Below are positions 18,942 through 28,345 of a DNA stretch of 64,000 bases, in pieces; the first letter of the stretch is position 1, and every line of letters begins with the position of its first letter. The notes under the pieces were generated by a model. It was not told the DNA's origin. It ran no database searches and saw only the letters and a program-made list of their open reading frames with translations. The stretch comes from an uncultured Pelagibacteraceae bacterium (GTDB lineage: Bacteria; Pseudomonadota; Alphaproteobacteria; Pelagibacterales; Pelagibacteraceae). The position numbers were made by a program, and so were the translations under genes. The stretch spans positions 1-64,000 of the forward strand of contig CACCEJ010000001.1 of NCBI GenBank assembly GCA_902545035.1, in the 5' to 3' direction.

Positions 18942-19364
18942 ATGAACACAGCAATAATTCTAATTTTAGGGATCCCTCTCATTGAAATCTATTTATTCAT
19001 TAAAGTTGGCTCACAAATTGGAGCTTTAAACACGATATTGTTAATAATTACAACTGCAGTTGTTGGTATTTGGTATGCAAGATATGAAGGTTTTAATACC
19101 TTACGATCTGGCATGTCTCAATTGGTCAAAAATGAAGTTCCACTATATGAAATAGTTTCTGGAGCAGCAATTACATTTGCAGCTTTACTTTTAATTATCC
19201 CTGGTTTCGCAACAGACATTATTGGGATACTGCTAATCTTTCCAATAACAAGGAGAATAATACTTAATAAATACTCAAAAAAATACCCATCAAAGAAAAA
19301 AACTGAAGAAAAAAATTTCATAGAAGGCGAATATGAGGATATAGAAGATAAAGATGGAAGATAA
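18942..19364 (+). CDS. fxsA: FxsA-family membrane protein
   Basis: A 140-aa protein with about three hydrophobic segments. It starts NTAIILILGIPLIEIYLFIKVGSQIGALNTI and has ARYEGFNTLRSGMSQL and LLIIPGFATDIIGILLIFP, all typical of FxsA. It is an inner-membrane protein named for suppressing phage exclusion; its physiological role is unclear. The charged C terminus overlaps the SecB-like gene start by 11 nt. Confidence 0.93.
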   Translation: MNTAIILILGIPLIEIYLFIKVGSQIGALNTILLIITTAVVGIWYARYEGFNTLRSGMSQLVKNEVPLYEIVSGAAITFAALLLIIPGFATDIIGILLIFPITRRIILNKYSKKYPSKKKTEEKNFIEGEYEDIEDKDGR

Positions 19365-19776
19365 ATACAAAATAATATTAAGTTATATTCAAGATTTGTC
19401 AGTTGAAATACCAAGTCCTGAAGCTTTAATTACAATTAGAAACACTATTCCAGAGTATCAGGTAAAAGTTGATTTAAAATCAAAACCTTTAAAGAGAAAA
19501 ATGATAGAAGTTTTAACAACATTAACTTACGAAAACCCAAATCAAAAAAAAGAGAGAGGATTTTTTCAGATAAAATATGCAACTGCTATTGAAATCACAG
19601 ATGTTCAAATTAAAAAAGAAGAACTGGAAAAGATAGTATTGTGTGACCTGCAAACAAAGATTTATCCAGAATTAGAGGACAAATTTTTAACTATACTTAG
19701 ACAATCAGGACTTCCTGATCTCAAATTTGGTTCAAAGATAGATTTTGAGAAACTTTACAAAAAAAGATTAAGCTAA
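19354..19776 (+). CDS. secB: SecB-like protein-export chaperone
   Basis: A 140-aa cytoplasmic protein. The opening YIQDLSVEIPSPEAL parallels the SecB YTKDISFEAPNAP region, and VKVDLKSKPL and the C-terminal GLPDLKFGSKIDFEKLYKKRL parallel SecB LDL and PxLxLxPxNFDALY. The sequence is divergent, so synteny adds weight: tim44-fxsA-secB-dnaQ is a recurrent alphaproteobacterial order. SecB keeps preproteins unfolded and hands them to SecA. It converges with dnaQ with a 4-nt overlap. Confidence 0.78.
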   Translation: MEDKYKIILSYIQDLSVEIPSPEALITIRNTIPEYQVKVDLKSKPLKRKMIEVLTTLTYENPNQKKERGFFQIKYATAIEITDVQIKKEELEKIVLCDLQTKIYPELEDKFLTILRQSGLPDLKFGSKIDFEKLYKKRLS

Positions 19777-20438
19777 AAATAATTTTTCTTTAAATTTTTT
19801 TTTAAAAAGTCTTTATGATCAGATAATTCTTTTTCTGTTGGTAAAATTACTTTTTTATAATAATCACCCTTATTTTGAAAAGAAGAAATTTTATTAATAT
19901 CATTATCTACTAAATCTAATGTAGGTTCTTTTTGGTCAATTAAGTTAATATATACTTTAGCAAGTAATTCACAGTCAATAAGAGCTGTGTGTTTCTCTCT
20001 TCTAGAATTGTCAATTCTAAATCTTTTACATAAAGCATCTAGACTTATACCAGAACCTGGAAATTTGTTTCTAGCCAACTCTAATGTGTCTATGACGTTT
20101 AAATTGTTAATTTTTTGTTTTCCAATCAAATTTAATTCATTATTTAAATGTCCAATATCAAACTCAGCATTGTGAATTATTATTTTTTTATTCTCTATAA
20201 ATTTTAAAAAATCATCAGCAATTTCAAAAAATTTTTGCTTAGTTGATAAAAATTCATCAGAATATCCATGAACTTCAAAAGCTTTCTCCGATACTTTTCT
20301 CTCTGGATTTAAATAAACATGAAATATATTTTTTGTTGGAACTAAATTATCTAACTCTATACATCCAATTTCAACAATTCTGTGACCGTCTTTTACAGAT
20401 AAGCCTGTCGTTTCGGTATCAAGAACTATTTTTTTCAT
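19773..20438 (-). CDS. dnaQ: DNA polymerase III epsilon subunit
   Basis: A 3'-5' proofreading exonuclease of the DEDDh family. Exo I is VLDTETTGLSVKDGHRIVEIG, exo II HNAEFDIGHLNNEL, and exo III REKHTALIDCELLAKVY. The length of 221 aa is near the family norm. The N terminus overlaps coaE by 20 nt. The C-terminal tail after residue ~180 is the likely clamp/alpha-binding part. Confidence 0.96.
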   Translation of the reverse strand: MKKIVLDTETTGLSVKDGHRIVEIGCIELDNLVPTKNIFHVYLNPERKVSEKAFEVHGYSDEFLSTKQKFFEIADDFLKFIENKKIIIHNAEFDIGHLNNELNLIGKQKINNLNVIDTLELARNKFPGSGISLDALCKRFRIDNSRREKHTALIDCELLAKVYINLIDQKEPTLDLVDNDINKISSFQNKGDYYKKVILPTEKELSDHKDFLKKNLKKNYF

Positions 20439-21006
20439 CTAAAATTTTTCTTTTAATCATTTTAATATTTTTTTTTAAGCTATGAGGTTTAAAATTGTTT
20501 TTAATAACAAAATTGGATATTTTCTTTTTATAACCCAAAGATCTTTGTGATCTTCTTAAGCTATCAATGACTTTTTTATTATAAAAAGGCCTTTTTTTAA
20601 GTCTTTTATTAATCTCATTTCTCTTTGATTGTACAAAAATTAAGTAAAAGTTTTTATCGTATAATTTATTTTCAACTAATAATGGTATGTCTAAAACGAC
20701 CATCTTTTTTCTTTTATTCTTTTTAAAGAAAAAATGCATTCTTTTTCTGACGATGGGATGCACTATGTCTGATATTTTTTTCAGATTTTGTTTGTTTTCT
20801 TTGATCACACTACCGAGCTCATTTTTTTTTAAAATTTTTGACTTTATAAATTTTGGAAATCTTTTTTTAATTTTTTTGTAACAAGATTTATCGTTTTTGT
20901 AGATATCACTTACTTCTTTATCTGCATTAAAGACTGGATAACCAAATTGTTTTGCAACAAAGCTTTTTCCTGAACCTATGTCACCTAAAATACCAACTTT
21001 AATCAA
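20419..21006 (-). CDS. coaE: Dephospho-CoA kinase
   Basis: The last enzyme of CoA synthesis, 195 aa. P-loop GILGDIGSGKSFVAKQFG is at residues ~4-20, followed by FNADKEVSDIYK (substrate Asp) and VVLDIPLLVENKLYDKNF, the conserved LLxE segment. Its start overlaps the aroE stop by 4 nt and its end overlaps dnaQ. The aroE-coaE-dnaQ order is typical of Alphaproteobacteria. Confidence 0.95.
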   Translation of the reverse strand: MIKVGILGDIGSGKSFVAKQFGYPVFNADKEVSDIYKNDKSCYKKIKKRFPKFIKSKILKKNELGSVIKENKQNLKKISDIVHPIVRKRMHFFFKKNKRKKMVVLDIPLLVENKLYDKNFYLIFVQSKRNEINKRLKKRPFYNKKVIDSLRRSQRSLGYKKKISNFVIKNNFKPHSLKKNIKMIKRKILDEKNSS

Positions 21007-21794
21007 TTTAAAAGCTCCATAACTTTATTATCTACTTTTGGTTCTAGATTATTCCAAATTTTAAAAGATGCTTGGGCCTGATAAATAAACATTCTTTTTC
21101 CATTTTCTATTTTATTTCCATTTTTTTTTGCAGATCTTAAGAAACTAGTTTCAGAGGGATTGTATATAACATCATAAAAAAATTTTTCGGAACCAATTTT
21201 TGAATAATCCAAATCAATATTTTCGTCTTCTTTTAAACCTAAACTAGTTGCATTAACAATCATATCAAAATCTGAAAATGTTCCCCACTTAATAATTTCA
21301 ATTTCATTAAATATTTTTTTTAAATTTACAGCTTTGCTATGTGTTCTGTTGCTTATTAATATTTTTTTTACATTCATATTGTTTAAAGCCGCTATTATTG
21401 ACGGCGAAACTCCTCCCGCGCCTAATATTAGTACATTTTTGCCAACGATATCGTAATTTGTATGTCTAATGGCCAGCTCAAATCCCTCTATATCTGTATT
21501 GTGACCTATTACTATTCCATCCTTAAAGTATATAGTATTTACTGATTGTGTTTTTTGAGCCTCATTGGATAGTTTATCTAAAAAAGGAATTACAGAATTT
21601 TTAAAAGGAACTGTAACGTTAATTCCATCAATTTTTTTTTCTTTAACTTCTTTAATTAAATTTTCTAATTCTGATATATCTAATTTTTTTTTATCGTAAA
21701 CTGCTTTTAAATTATTAGATTTAATCCAATAATTATGCAACTTTGGAGATAAAGAATGTTCAATTGGGTTTCCTATAACAAGAAATTTTTTCAT
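21003..21794 (-). CDS. aroE: Shikimate dehydrogenase
   Basis: An NADPH-dependent enzyme that reduces 3-dehydroshikimate. The substrate-binding N terminus reads IGNPIEHSLSPKLHNYW and INVTVPFKNSV, and the catalytic Lys lies in VPFK. The nucleotide loop is LILGAGGVSPSIIAAL. The length of 263 aa is normal. It is 4 nt downstream of the second polysaccharide-lyase-like gene and overlaps coaE. Confidence 0.96.
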   Translation of the reverse strand: MKKFLVIGNPIEHSLSPKLHNYWIKSNNLKAVYDKKKLDISELENLIKEVKEKKIDGINVTVPFKNSVIPFLDKLSNEAQKTQSVNTIYFKDGIVIGHNTDIEGFELAIRHTNYDIVGKNVLILGAGGVSPSIIAALNNMNVKKILISNRTHSKAVNLKKIFNEIEIIKWGTFSDFDMIVNATSLGLKEDENIDLDYSKIGSEKFFYDVIYNPSETSFLRSAKKNGNKIENGKRMFIYQAQASFKIWNNLEPKVDNKVMELLN

Positions 21795-21798
21795 TTTT

Positions 21799-22797
21799 TT
21801 AATTTAATTCCAGTCTTTTTAATTTTCTTTTTAACTTATGTATTTTTCTAGAAATTTCTGGATCATTATTTTCTTTAATCTTTATTTTAAGTATTGCTAA
21901 TTCCTCTTGTAACAATTCTTTTTCACTTTTTTTATACTCTAATTCAATAGGATAGTTTAATTTGCCTAAAACACTTTCCATTGTTTCTCCTGTATTAATG
22001 TTATCATAGTAAACAACTGTGATACCACCGTCTCTACCCATGCTCCACAGTCTATTTACAGCATTTCTATATATTCCAATCTTTAAATAGGCATTATTTT
22101 TATTTTCATAAACAGTTGGTCCTTTTACATCATAAATAAATTTTCCATTTGCCCAAACTCTATAAAATCCATCTTCTTTATCTGACCAATTTACATTAAT
22201 AAGTATGTCAGTCCATTTACCAACCGGATCAATGCTTCTGCTCTTACATTCAGATCCACACACCACATTGTTGAATGTATACTTTCCATCATTATGCTCA
22301 AAGTGAGATTGTTGAATATATTTCTTATGCAATTTTGAGTGAAACTGTCCCATTTTTAAACTCGCGGGTCTAAATTTTTCTTGACCTTCTGGTACATAGA
22401 TTGACCACGAATACCATTTTTCACCTAATTTAAAATACTTGGAATATAATTCTGCTCTTTCCGACTTATGATCTCTTTCACAATCATTGCTAGGTTGGGA
22501 TCCACCTTCGCCTTTTACTTTAGATCCATCAAAAGTTCCTCCACACTCACCGGGCCTAACCTCAAATCTTATACTTTGTTTTCCGTCCCTAACAGGGTGA
22601 CCATCTTTTTTTGAAACTATTTGAATTTGATGTTTATTTCCTATAGTTCTGTGACCAACTTTCCAAACACATCCAAATCCATTTGATATATCTTTTGGTA
22701 GACAAAATCTCTCTTCTTTTTTATGCGATATAGATTTTGCATACGAAAAACTTACGGATAAAAATCCTAAGACTAAAATCAGTAGAATTTTTTTCAT
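21799..22797 (-). CDS. Secreted polysaccharide-lyase-like protein (paralogue)
   Basis: The 332-aa protein has a signal peptide (MKKILLILVLGFLSVSFSYA). It shows the same ordered motifs as the 13757-14674 gene: FEVRPGECGGTFDG, SERAELYSKYFKLGEKWYSW, WTDILINVNWSDKEDGFYRVW, GKFIYDVKG and IGIYRNAVNRLWS. A charged, coiled-coil-like C-terminal tail (residues ~285-332) is extra. The fold resembles the heparin lyase I jelly roll; enzyme activity is not proven. It sits between maf (4-nt overlap) and aroE, again within a housekeeping operon. Confidence 0.65.
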   Translation of the reverse strand: MKKILLILVLGFLSVSFSYAKSISHKKEERFCLPKDISNGFGCVWKVGHRTIGNKHQIQIVSKKDGHPVRDGKQSIRFEVRPGECGGTFDGSKVKGEGGSQPSNDCERDHKSERAELYSKYFKLGEKWYSWSIYVPEGQEKFRPASLKMGQFHSKLHKKYIQQSHFEHNDGKYTFNNVVCGSECKSRSIDPVGKWTDILINVNWSDKEDGFYRVWANGKFIYDVKGPTVYENKNNAYLKIGIYRNAVNRLWSMGRDGGITVVYYDNINTGETMESVLGKLNYPIELEYKKSEKELLQEELAILKIKIKENNDPEISRKIHKLKRKLKRLELN

Positions 22798-23378
22798 TTT
22801 TGAAGTTCTAGATATTCCTTAATTTTTTTAATAGGTAAGCCCATTATAGTGTTTTCATCGCCATCAATTTTTGAAAACAGAGTTCTTCCTTCTCCCTCAA
22901 TTTGATAAACATTATAAGCATACAAAGCTTCATCACTTATCTTATTTAGATAAGTGATTAATTCATTTTCAGAAAAATTCTTCATGGTCAAGTATGCTTT
23001 ATCAGTATAGTTCCAAACCATGGATCCATTTTTAGATATACATACCGAACTAATCAAAGAGTGTTTTTTTCCATTAAGTTTTTTTAAAATGTTTAAAGCC
23101 TCTTCCCTGCTTTCTGGTTTTGATATTAATTCCCCAGTCAGATCGATTACGCTATCTGCTCCTAAAACTAGAGTATTATTAATTTTTTGACTAATCTTAT
23201 TTGCTTTTAATTCTGCAAGATTTTTAGAAATAATTTCAGGCGAAGCTCCCTCTTTTAATAGACTTTCTTTTATTGGATCCTCGTCAACATTTGATACTTC
23301 AACATTACAATTGATGTTGTGATTGTCTAATATTTCTTTTCTTACCTTGCTTTTTGAGGCTAAAATAATGTTAGGCAT
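22794..23378 (-). CDS. maf: Maf-family nucleotide pyrophosphatase
   Basis: A house-cleaning nucleoside triphosphate pyrophosphatase. The N terminus IILASKSKVRKEIL is the Maf signature, followed by VLGADSVIDL with the catalytic Asp, KPESREEALNILKKL, and YQIEGEGRTLFSKIDGDENTIMGLP. I prefer the start MPNIILASKS at 23378 over 23399, because family members begin directly with this strand. It overlaps the PEP-synthase regulator stop by a few bases. Confidence 0.94.
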   Translation of the reverse strand: MPNIILASKSKVRKEILDNHNINCNVEVSNVDEDPIKESLLKEGASPEIISKNLAELKANKISQKINNTLVLGADSVIDLTGELISKPESREEALNILKKLNGKKHSLISSVCISKNGSMVWNYTDKAYLTMKNFSENELITYLNKISDEALYAYNVYQIEGEGRTLFSKIDGDENTIMGLPIKKIKEYLELQK

Positions 23379-24198
23379 TTTTTTTATTTTTAATTTCATA
23401 AATTTTAATTACAGATGCTGCTGTTTCTTCAACTGATTTTCTAGTTACATCTATTGTAGGCCAATTATTTTCTTTAAATATTTTTTTAGAACTATTTAAT
23501 TCATCCCTAATTTTGTCTATATTTACGTACTCACTATTTTGATCTTCTTTAAGAGAGTTTAATCTATTTTTTCTTAAATCATATAATCTCTCAGCTTCAG
23601 TCACTAAACCGACAACACAGGGAGAAAAATTTTTTTCTGTAACCTTTGACGGAATTGAATTTTTATTTACTAATGGGATATTTGAAATTTTAAAACCTCT
23701 ATTAGCTAAATAAATGGCTGTTGGAGTTTTACTTGTCCTGCTTACTCCTAGCAGAATGATATCGGATTTTTCTATATCATCAGTTTGATTACCATCATCA
23801 TGATTCATAGTAAATTGAATAGCTTCAATTCTATCGTAGTATTCTTCATTTAAAATGTGTTGACCGCTCGGTTGATGCGAAGCTTTTTGGTTAAGAACTT
23901 TTGAAAAATTTAATATTAAATCTCCTAGAACACCAAAACATGGTATTTCTCTCTCATAAGCTTTTTCTACAAGATACTTTGCAAGCTTACTATTAACTAT
24001 TGTATATAGAATTATAGAATTTTCATCTTTCTTAGCTTGTTTTAATATACTCAAAGTTTGACTTTCAGTACGAGTAAAAGAAAAGTGATTAGTTTCATAC
24101 TCAAAATTAGGAAATTGAGCCTTTAACGCCAAAAAAATCCTATCCAGTGTCTCTCCAGTAGAATCAGATATTAAGTAAATTTGGTATAAGTTTCTCAT
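23371..24198 (-). CDS. Pyruvate phosphate/PEP synthase regulatory kinase-phosphorylase (DUF299)
   Basis: A 275-aa bifunctional regulator family that phosphorylates and dephosphorylates pyruvate phosphate dikinase or PEP synthase. ISDSTGETLDRIFLALKAQFP opens the protein and the P-loop-like GVSRTSKTPTAIYLANRGFK lies near residue 150. It controls flux between pyruvate and PEP. It is the first gene leftward from the putative origin, divergent from hemE. A homologue stands at the same place next to hemE in other Alphaproteobacteria. Confidence 0.93.
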   Translation of the reverse strand: MRNLYQIYLISDSTGETLDRIFLALKAQFPNFEYETNHFSFTRTESQTLSILKQAKKDENSIILYTIVNSKLAKYLVEKAYEREIPCFGVLGDLILNFSKVLNQKASHQPSGQHILNEEYYDRIEAIQFTMNHDDGNQTDDIEKSDIILLGVSRTSKTPTAIYLANRGFKISNIPLVNKNSIPSKVTEKNFSPCVVGLVTEAERLYDLRKNRLNSLKEDQNSEYVNIDKIRDELNSSKKIFKENNWPTIDVTRKSVEETAASVIKIYEIKNKKNA

Positions 24199-24482
24199 GT
24201 ATAAGATGTTTATAAACTATTAGTAAAATAAGAAAAATGCAGATTTATTCTTTGAACTAATAGAAGTTAGTATTTTTCATATAAAATTAACTGAATTATA
24301 AATTTAGATCATAGTTATTCAAATTGTATATAAAATATACAGATTATTAAATTATCCCTTAATTATCTTATTTATTTAAGATAAAAATTGTTGATAATTA
24401 GTTAATTAAGTGTGGAAATTGACTAATTTACGTTATTCACAATACATAATACTAATAAAGTAAATAATATATATCTATTTAT
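24199..24482. other. Putative chromosomal replication origin (oriC)
   Basis: This 284-nt gene-free gap is the longest in the window and is extremely AT-rich. It lies between the divergent PEP-synthase regulator and hemE genes, the place of the origin in Caulobacter and proposed for Rickettsia. DnaA-box-like 9-mers are TTATTCACA (24433-24441, fits TTATNCACA), TTATTCAAA (24315-24323), TGTTGATAA (24389-24397, reverse strand, one mismatch) and TGTGGAAAT (24411-24419, reverse strand, two mismatches). parAB-parS lies about 10 kb to the right. It must also hold the two divergent promoters. No replication data are available. Confidence 0.6.
24433..24441 (+). promoter_or_regulatory. Best DnaA-box match in the hemE gap
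   Basis: TTATTCACA fits the DnaA-box form TTATNCACA exactly. It is 41 nt upstream of the hemE ATG, so bound DnaA could also affect hemE transcription. A single 9-mer is weak evidence alone; the cluster and the location give it weight. Confidence 0.5.
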
Positions 24483-25484
24483 ATGAGTCCCTTAACTAAT
24501 TGTATTAAAAATAAAGATACGAAAACTAATCCTATATGGTTAATGAGACAAGCTGGAAGGTATCTTCCGGAATTTAGAGAAATTAGAAAACAAAATCAAG
24601 ACTTTATAAAACTTTGTTTAAATAGTGATTTAGCATCTGAAATAACTCTCCAACCTATAAAAAGATTTGGATTCGATGGTGCAGTAATATTTTCAGATAT
24701 TTTAATGATACCATATGGACTTGGACAAAAAGTAGAATTTGAAAAAAATTTTGGGCCAAAATTGGGAGATATAAATTTAGAAAAAATAAAAAATGTTGAT
24801 GAAATAAGTTTTACTGAAAAAGTCTACAAAGTTTATAAAGCAATCTCAAAAACGTCGGTAGATTCTTTAATGAGCAGTAGAGATATGATTGGATTTGTTG
24901 GAGCTCCTTGGACTATTTTGGTTTATATGATAAATCAGTCCTCTCCAAAAAAAGGTTTATCAAGTGATTTTTTTAAAGATGATTTTTTAATTAATAGATT
25001 ACTAGGCATAATAGAGAAATTTTTAAAACTTCATATAAAAAATCAAATTGAGGCTGGAGCTCAAGTTATTCAAATCTTTGATAGTTGGGCTGGATTATTA
25101 GAAGATAAAATTCCAGAGTACATATATATACCTACTCTTAATGTTGTCGAATATGTAAAAGAGTTAGGTGTTCCAGTTATTTGTTTTCCTAGAGGTATTA
25201 AAGATTATAAAAATTTTTGTGAAATTGTTAAACCTGACGCTGTAAATATAGATTACGATGTTGACCCAAAAAAAATAGTCAATGAGATCAAAATACCAAT
25301 ACAAGGCGGTCTTGACCCAAAAATATTACTAACTGATCAAAAAACCCTTAAAATAGAAGTTGAAAAATATCTTGGTGTTTTTAAAGACCACCCATACATT
25401 TTTAATTTAGGTCATGGAATACTTCCTGAGACTAAAATTGAAATGGTTGAAGAATTGATAAAGATTGTAAGAAATTTTAAATGA
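24483..25484 (+). CDS. hemE: Uroporphyrinogen decarboxylase
   Basis: The enzyme decarboxylates uroporphyrinogen III to coproporphyrinogen III in heme synthesis. NPIWLMRQAGRYLPEFREIRK is the family signature near residue 20, with RFGFDGAVIFSDILMIP (catalytic Asp), GFVGAPWTILVYMI, and FNLGHGILPET near the C terminus. The length of 333 aa is normal. It heads hemE-hemH-hemJ-rho and overlaps hemH by 4 nt. Confidence 0.98.
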   Translation: MSPLTNCIKNKDTKTNPIWLMRQAGRYLPEFREIRKQNQDFIKLCLNSDLASEITLQPIKRFGFDGAVIFSDILMIPYGLGQKVEFEKNFGPKLGDINLEKIKNVDEISFTEKVYKVYKAISKTSVDSLMSSRDMIGFVGAPWTILVYMINQSSPKKGLSSDFFKDDFLINRLLGIIEKFLKLHIKNQIEAGAQVIQIFDSWAGLLEDKIPEYIYIPTLNVVEYVKELGVPVICFPRGIKDYKNFCEIVKPDAVNIDYDVDPKKIVNEIKIPIQGGLDPKILLTDQKTLKIEVEKYLGVFKDHPYIFNLGHGILPETKIEMVEELIKIVRNFK

Positions 25485-26473
25485 CACCAGACCATCCAAA
25501 AATTAATTATGGCAAGACAGGTATTATAATTGTTAATCTTGGTACACCTGACTCAACAAGTTGGCTAGATATTAGGAAATATTTAAAAGAATTCTTATCA
25601 GACGGACGAGTAATTGAAGTTAATCCCTTAATTTGGCAAGTAATACTTAACTTATTTATACTTACTTTTAGACCTTCTAAAACAGCTAAAGCTTATAAAG
25701 AAATATGGATGAAAGATAAAAATATGTCTCCTTTAAGATACTTTACAGAAAGACAAGCAGAAAAATTATCTGATCAAATTGGCAATGAAGATTTAATTGT
25801 TGATTTCGCTATGAGATATGGAAATCCAAGTATTAGAAGTAAAATTCATCGCCTTCAAAAAAAAGGTTGTGAAAATTTAATTATATTCCCCCTTTATCCC
25901 CAGTATGCTGCCGCAACAACTGCAACAGTTTGTGATGAAGTTTATAGAACTTTAATGAAAATGAGGTGGCAACCAAATCTTAAAATAATACCTCACTATG
26001 AATCTGAACCATTATATATTGAGGCGATTAAAAATAGTATTTTAAAAAAGATAAGTGAAATTAATTGGAAGCCCGATTTAATAATTGCATCTTATCATGG
26101 AATTCCAAAAAAATATTTTGCTAAAGGTGATCCATATCACTGTTATTGTCACAAAACTACCAGATTAATCTCAGAACAATATTCAGATATTGAAATTAAG
26201 ACCACGTTTCAATCTAGATTTGGTCCGCAAGAGTGGTTGCAACCATATACAGATAAAACTTTTGAAGCTCTACCTAAAGAAGGTAAAAAAAATATTTTGG
26301 TTATTTGCCCTGGATTTTCATCTGATTGTGTAGAAACCTTGGAGGAAATATCTATTCAGGGTAAAGAAAGCTTTATTAATTCAGGTGGTGAAAATTTTGA
26401 AATGGTGCCATGTCTAAATGATAATGAAGATCACATTTCTTTGTTGAAACATCTAGTTATAAAAAACTTATAA
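25481..26473 (+). CDS. hemH: Ferrochelatase
   Basis: Inserts Fe2+ into protoporphyrin IX. The 330-aa protein has GIIIVNLGTPDS at the start, the metal-site His in SYHGIPKKYF, the substrate segment FQSRFGPQEWLQPYTD, and VICPGFSSDCVETLEEI with the second active-site acid. It overlaps hemE by 4 nt and is followed 3 nt later by hemJ, giving consecutive heme steps in one operon. Confidence 0.98.
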   Translation: MTPDHPKINYGKTGIIIVNLGTPDSTSWLDIRKYLKEFLSDGRVIEVNPLIWQVILNLFILTFRPSKTAKAYKEIWMKDKNMSPLRYFTERQAEKLSDQIGNEDLIVDFAMRYGNPSIRSKIHRLQKKGCENLIIFPLYPQYAAATTATVCDEVYRTLMKMRWQPNLKIIPHYESEPLYIEAIKNSILKKISEINWKPDLIIASYHGIPKKYFAKGDPYHCYCHKTTRLISEQYSDIEIKTTFQSRFGPQEWLQPYTDKTFEALPKEGKKNILVICPGFSSDCVETLEEISIQGKESFINSGGENFEMVPCLNDNEDHISLLKHLVIKNL

Positions 26474-26476
26474 ATT

Positions 26477-26911
26477 ATGAGTGGATATCTTCTATTTAAA
26501 TCTCTGCATTTAATTGCGGTTATATCTTGGATGGCTGGACTGTTATATTTGCCAAGAATATTTGTTTATCATGTTGAGAATTTTGAAAAAGACCAAGCTA
26601 CAGAAATTTTTGAGACCATGGAGAGAAAATTGTATAATTATATAATGAGACCAGCTATGATCTTATCATGGTTATTTGGTATAATTTTGATTTGGATTAA
26701 TGGTATTGAGAGTTTTGCTTATTTATGGTTGCAACTTAAAATATTATTTGTAGTGATTTTGACAATTTATCATGAGTATCTTGGAAAATGTATGCGATTA
26801 TTAAAATCAAAAGAAAGTACAAAAACTTCCAAATTTTTTAGGATAATTAATGAAATACCAACAATTTTGTTAATTTTTATTGTTTTTGTTGTAGTATTTA
26901 AACCTATCTAG
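26477..26911 (+). CDS. hemJ: Protoporphyrinogen oxidase HemJ
   Basis: A 144-aa integral membrane protein with about four hydrophobic helices. The conserved first helix, YLLFKSLHLIAVISWMAGLLYLPRIFVYH, holds the family His residues, and MRPAMILSWLFGIIL forms the next. HemJ oxidises protoporphyrinogen IX in bacteria lacking HemG/HemY. Its place directly behind hemH supports this role over a generic CopD-like function. Confidence 0.9.
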   Translation: MSGYLLFKSLHLIAVISWMAGLLYLPRIFVYHVENFEKDQATEIFETMERKLYNYIMRPAMILSWLFGIILIWINGIESFAYLWLQLKILFVVILTIYHEYLGKCMRLLKSKESTKTSKFFRIINEIPTILLIFIVFVVVFKPI

Positions 26912-26970
26912 GGTTGAAATTTCTATATCAGTATATATATTTGATATATCTTTAACAAAAACTTCCACAC

Positions 26971-28242
26971 ATGAATATTCAAGAATTAAAAGAAAAAAGC
27001 TCAGAAAAGTTAATCACAGAGGCTGAAAAGCTTGGTATTGAAAATGCAAGTACTTTGCGTAGGCAAGAAATTTATTTTGCAATTTTAAAAAAACTTGCAG
27101 AAAAAGGTGAAGAGATTACTGGTGGTGGAGTATTACAGTTGCTCCAAGATGGTTTTGGTTTTTTAAGAGCTATGGAGTCTAATTATTTACCTGGTGCTGA
27201 TGATATATATGTAAGCCCAAGTCAAATTAGAAGATTTGGTTTAAGAACAGGTGATACTGTTGAAGGTCCAATAAGATCTCCAAAAGAAGGTGAAAGATAT
27301 TTTGCACTACTCCAAGTAAGTAAAATAAATTTTGAAGAGCCAGATAAATTCAAACATAAAATAGCATTTGATAATTTAACGCCTTTATATCCCAACAAGC
27401 AGTTAGGGATGGAAGTTGAGTCAAATAAAATTGAAAAAAAACCTGACCTAACACCAAGGCTAATTGATTTAGTTAGTCCAATTGGTAAGGGACAAAGATC
27501 TTTAATTATTTCTCCACCAAAGGCAGGAAAAACAATGATCTTACAAAGTATTGCAAATTCTATAACAGCGAATCATCCTGAATGTTATCTAATGGTTTTA
27601 CTTATTGATGAAAGACCAGAGGAGGTAACTGACATGCAAAGAACTGTTAAAGGTGAGGTAATAAGTTCTACTTTTGACGAGCCTGCTCAACGTCATGTTG
27701 CTGTTGCTGAAATGGTAATTGAGAAAGCAAAGAGGCTTACAGAGCACAAAAAAGATGTTGTTATCTTGTTAGACTCAATTACAAGACTTGGAAGAGCATA
27801 TAATGCAGTTGTCCCAAGTTCTGGTAAAGTTTTAACAGGAGGAGTTGACGCAAATGCTCTTCAAAGACCAAAAAGATTCTTTGGAGCAGCTAGAAATATT
27901 GAGGAAGGAGGATCTCTTACAATCATAGCTACTGCTTTAATAGACACTGGAAGTAGAATGGATGAAGTAATTTTTGAAGAATTTAAAGGTACAGGAAATA
28001 GTGAAACTATTTTAGATAGAAAAATTTCAGAGAAAAGAATTTTTCCCGCAATAGATATTACTAAGTCGGGAACTAGAAGAGAGGAACTTATTTTTGATAA
28101 AAATGATCTTCAAAAAATGAATGTTTTAAGGAGAATCATAGCTCCAATGGGTTCTATGGATGCAATTGATTTCATTAATTCCAAATTGAAAACAACTAAA
28201 AATAACGCCGAATTTTTTAATTCAATGAATAAGCCCTCATAA
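26971..28242 (+). CDS. rho: Transcription termination factor Rho
   Basis: Hexameric RNA-dependent helicase, 423 aa. It has the N-terminal helical domain ([23 protein letters not shown]), the cold-shock-like RNA-binding domain [21 protein letters not shown], Walker [27 protein letters not shown], and the Q/R loops near [24 protein letters not shown]. In a window with almost no clear hairpin terminators, Rho probably ends many transcripts. It lies 59 nt after hemJ. Confidence 0.98.
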   Translation: MNIQELKEKSSEKLITEAEKLGIENASTLRRQEIYFAILKKLAEKGEEITGGGVLQLLQDGFGFLRAMESNYLPGADDIYVSPSQIRRFGLRTGDTVEGPIRSPKEGERYFALLQVSKINFEEPDKFKHKIAFDNLTPLYPNKQLGMEVESNKIEKKPDLTPRLIDLVSPIGKGQRSLIISPPKAGKTMILQSIANSITANHPECYLMVLLIDERPEEVTDMQRTVKGEVISSTFDEPAQRHVAVAEMVIEKAKRLTEHKKDVVILLDSITRLGRAYNAVVPSSGKVLTGGVDANALQRPKRFFGAARNIEEGGSLTIIATALIDTGSRMDEVIFEEFKGTGNSETILDRKISEKRIFPAIDITKSGTRREELIFDKNDLQKMNVLRRIIAPMGSMDAIDFINSKLKTTKNNAEFFNSMNKPS

Positions 28243-28345
28243 ACTTATCATTGTACTTTATTATTTCTTTAATTTTTTTAAAACATTTATTTTTAATTTA
28301 AAAAAAATATATAAATTAAGTCCCTGAATTAATTAAATTTTAAAT

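Noticed and set aside
24359-24382. TTAA...TTAA pairs in the hemE gap that recall CtrA boxes
   Set aside because: The spacings I see are 8 and 13 nt, not the 7 nt of TTAA-N7-TTAA, and TTAA is frequent in such AT-rich DNA.
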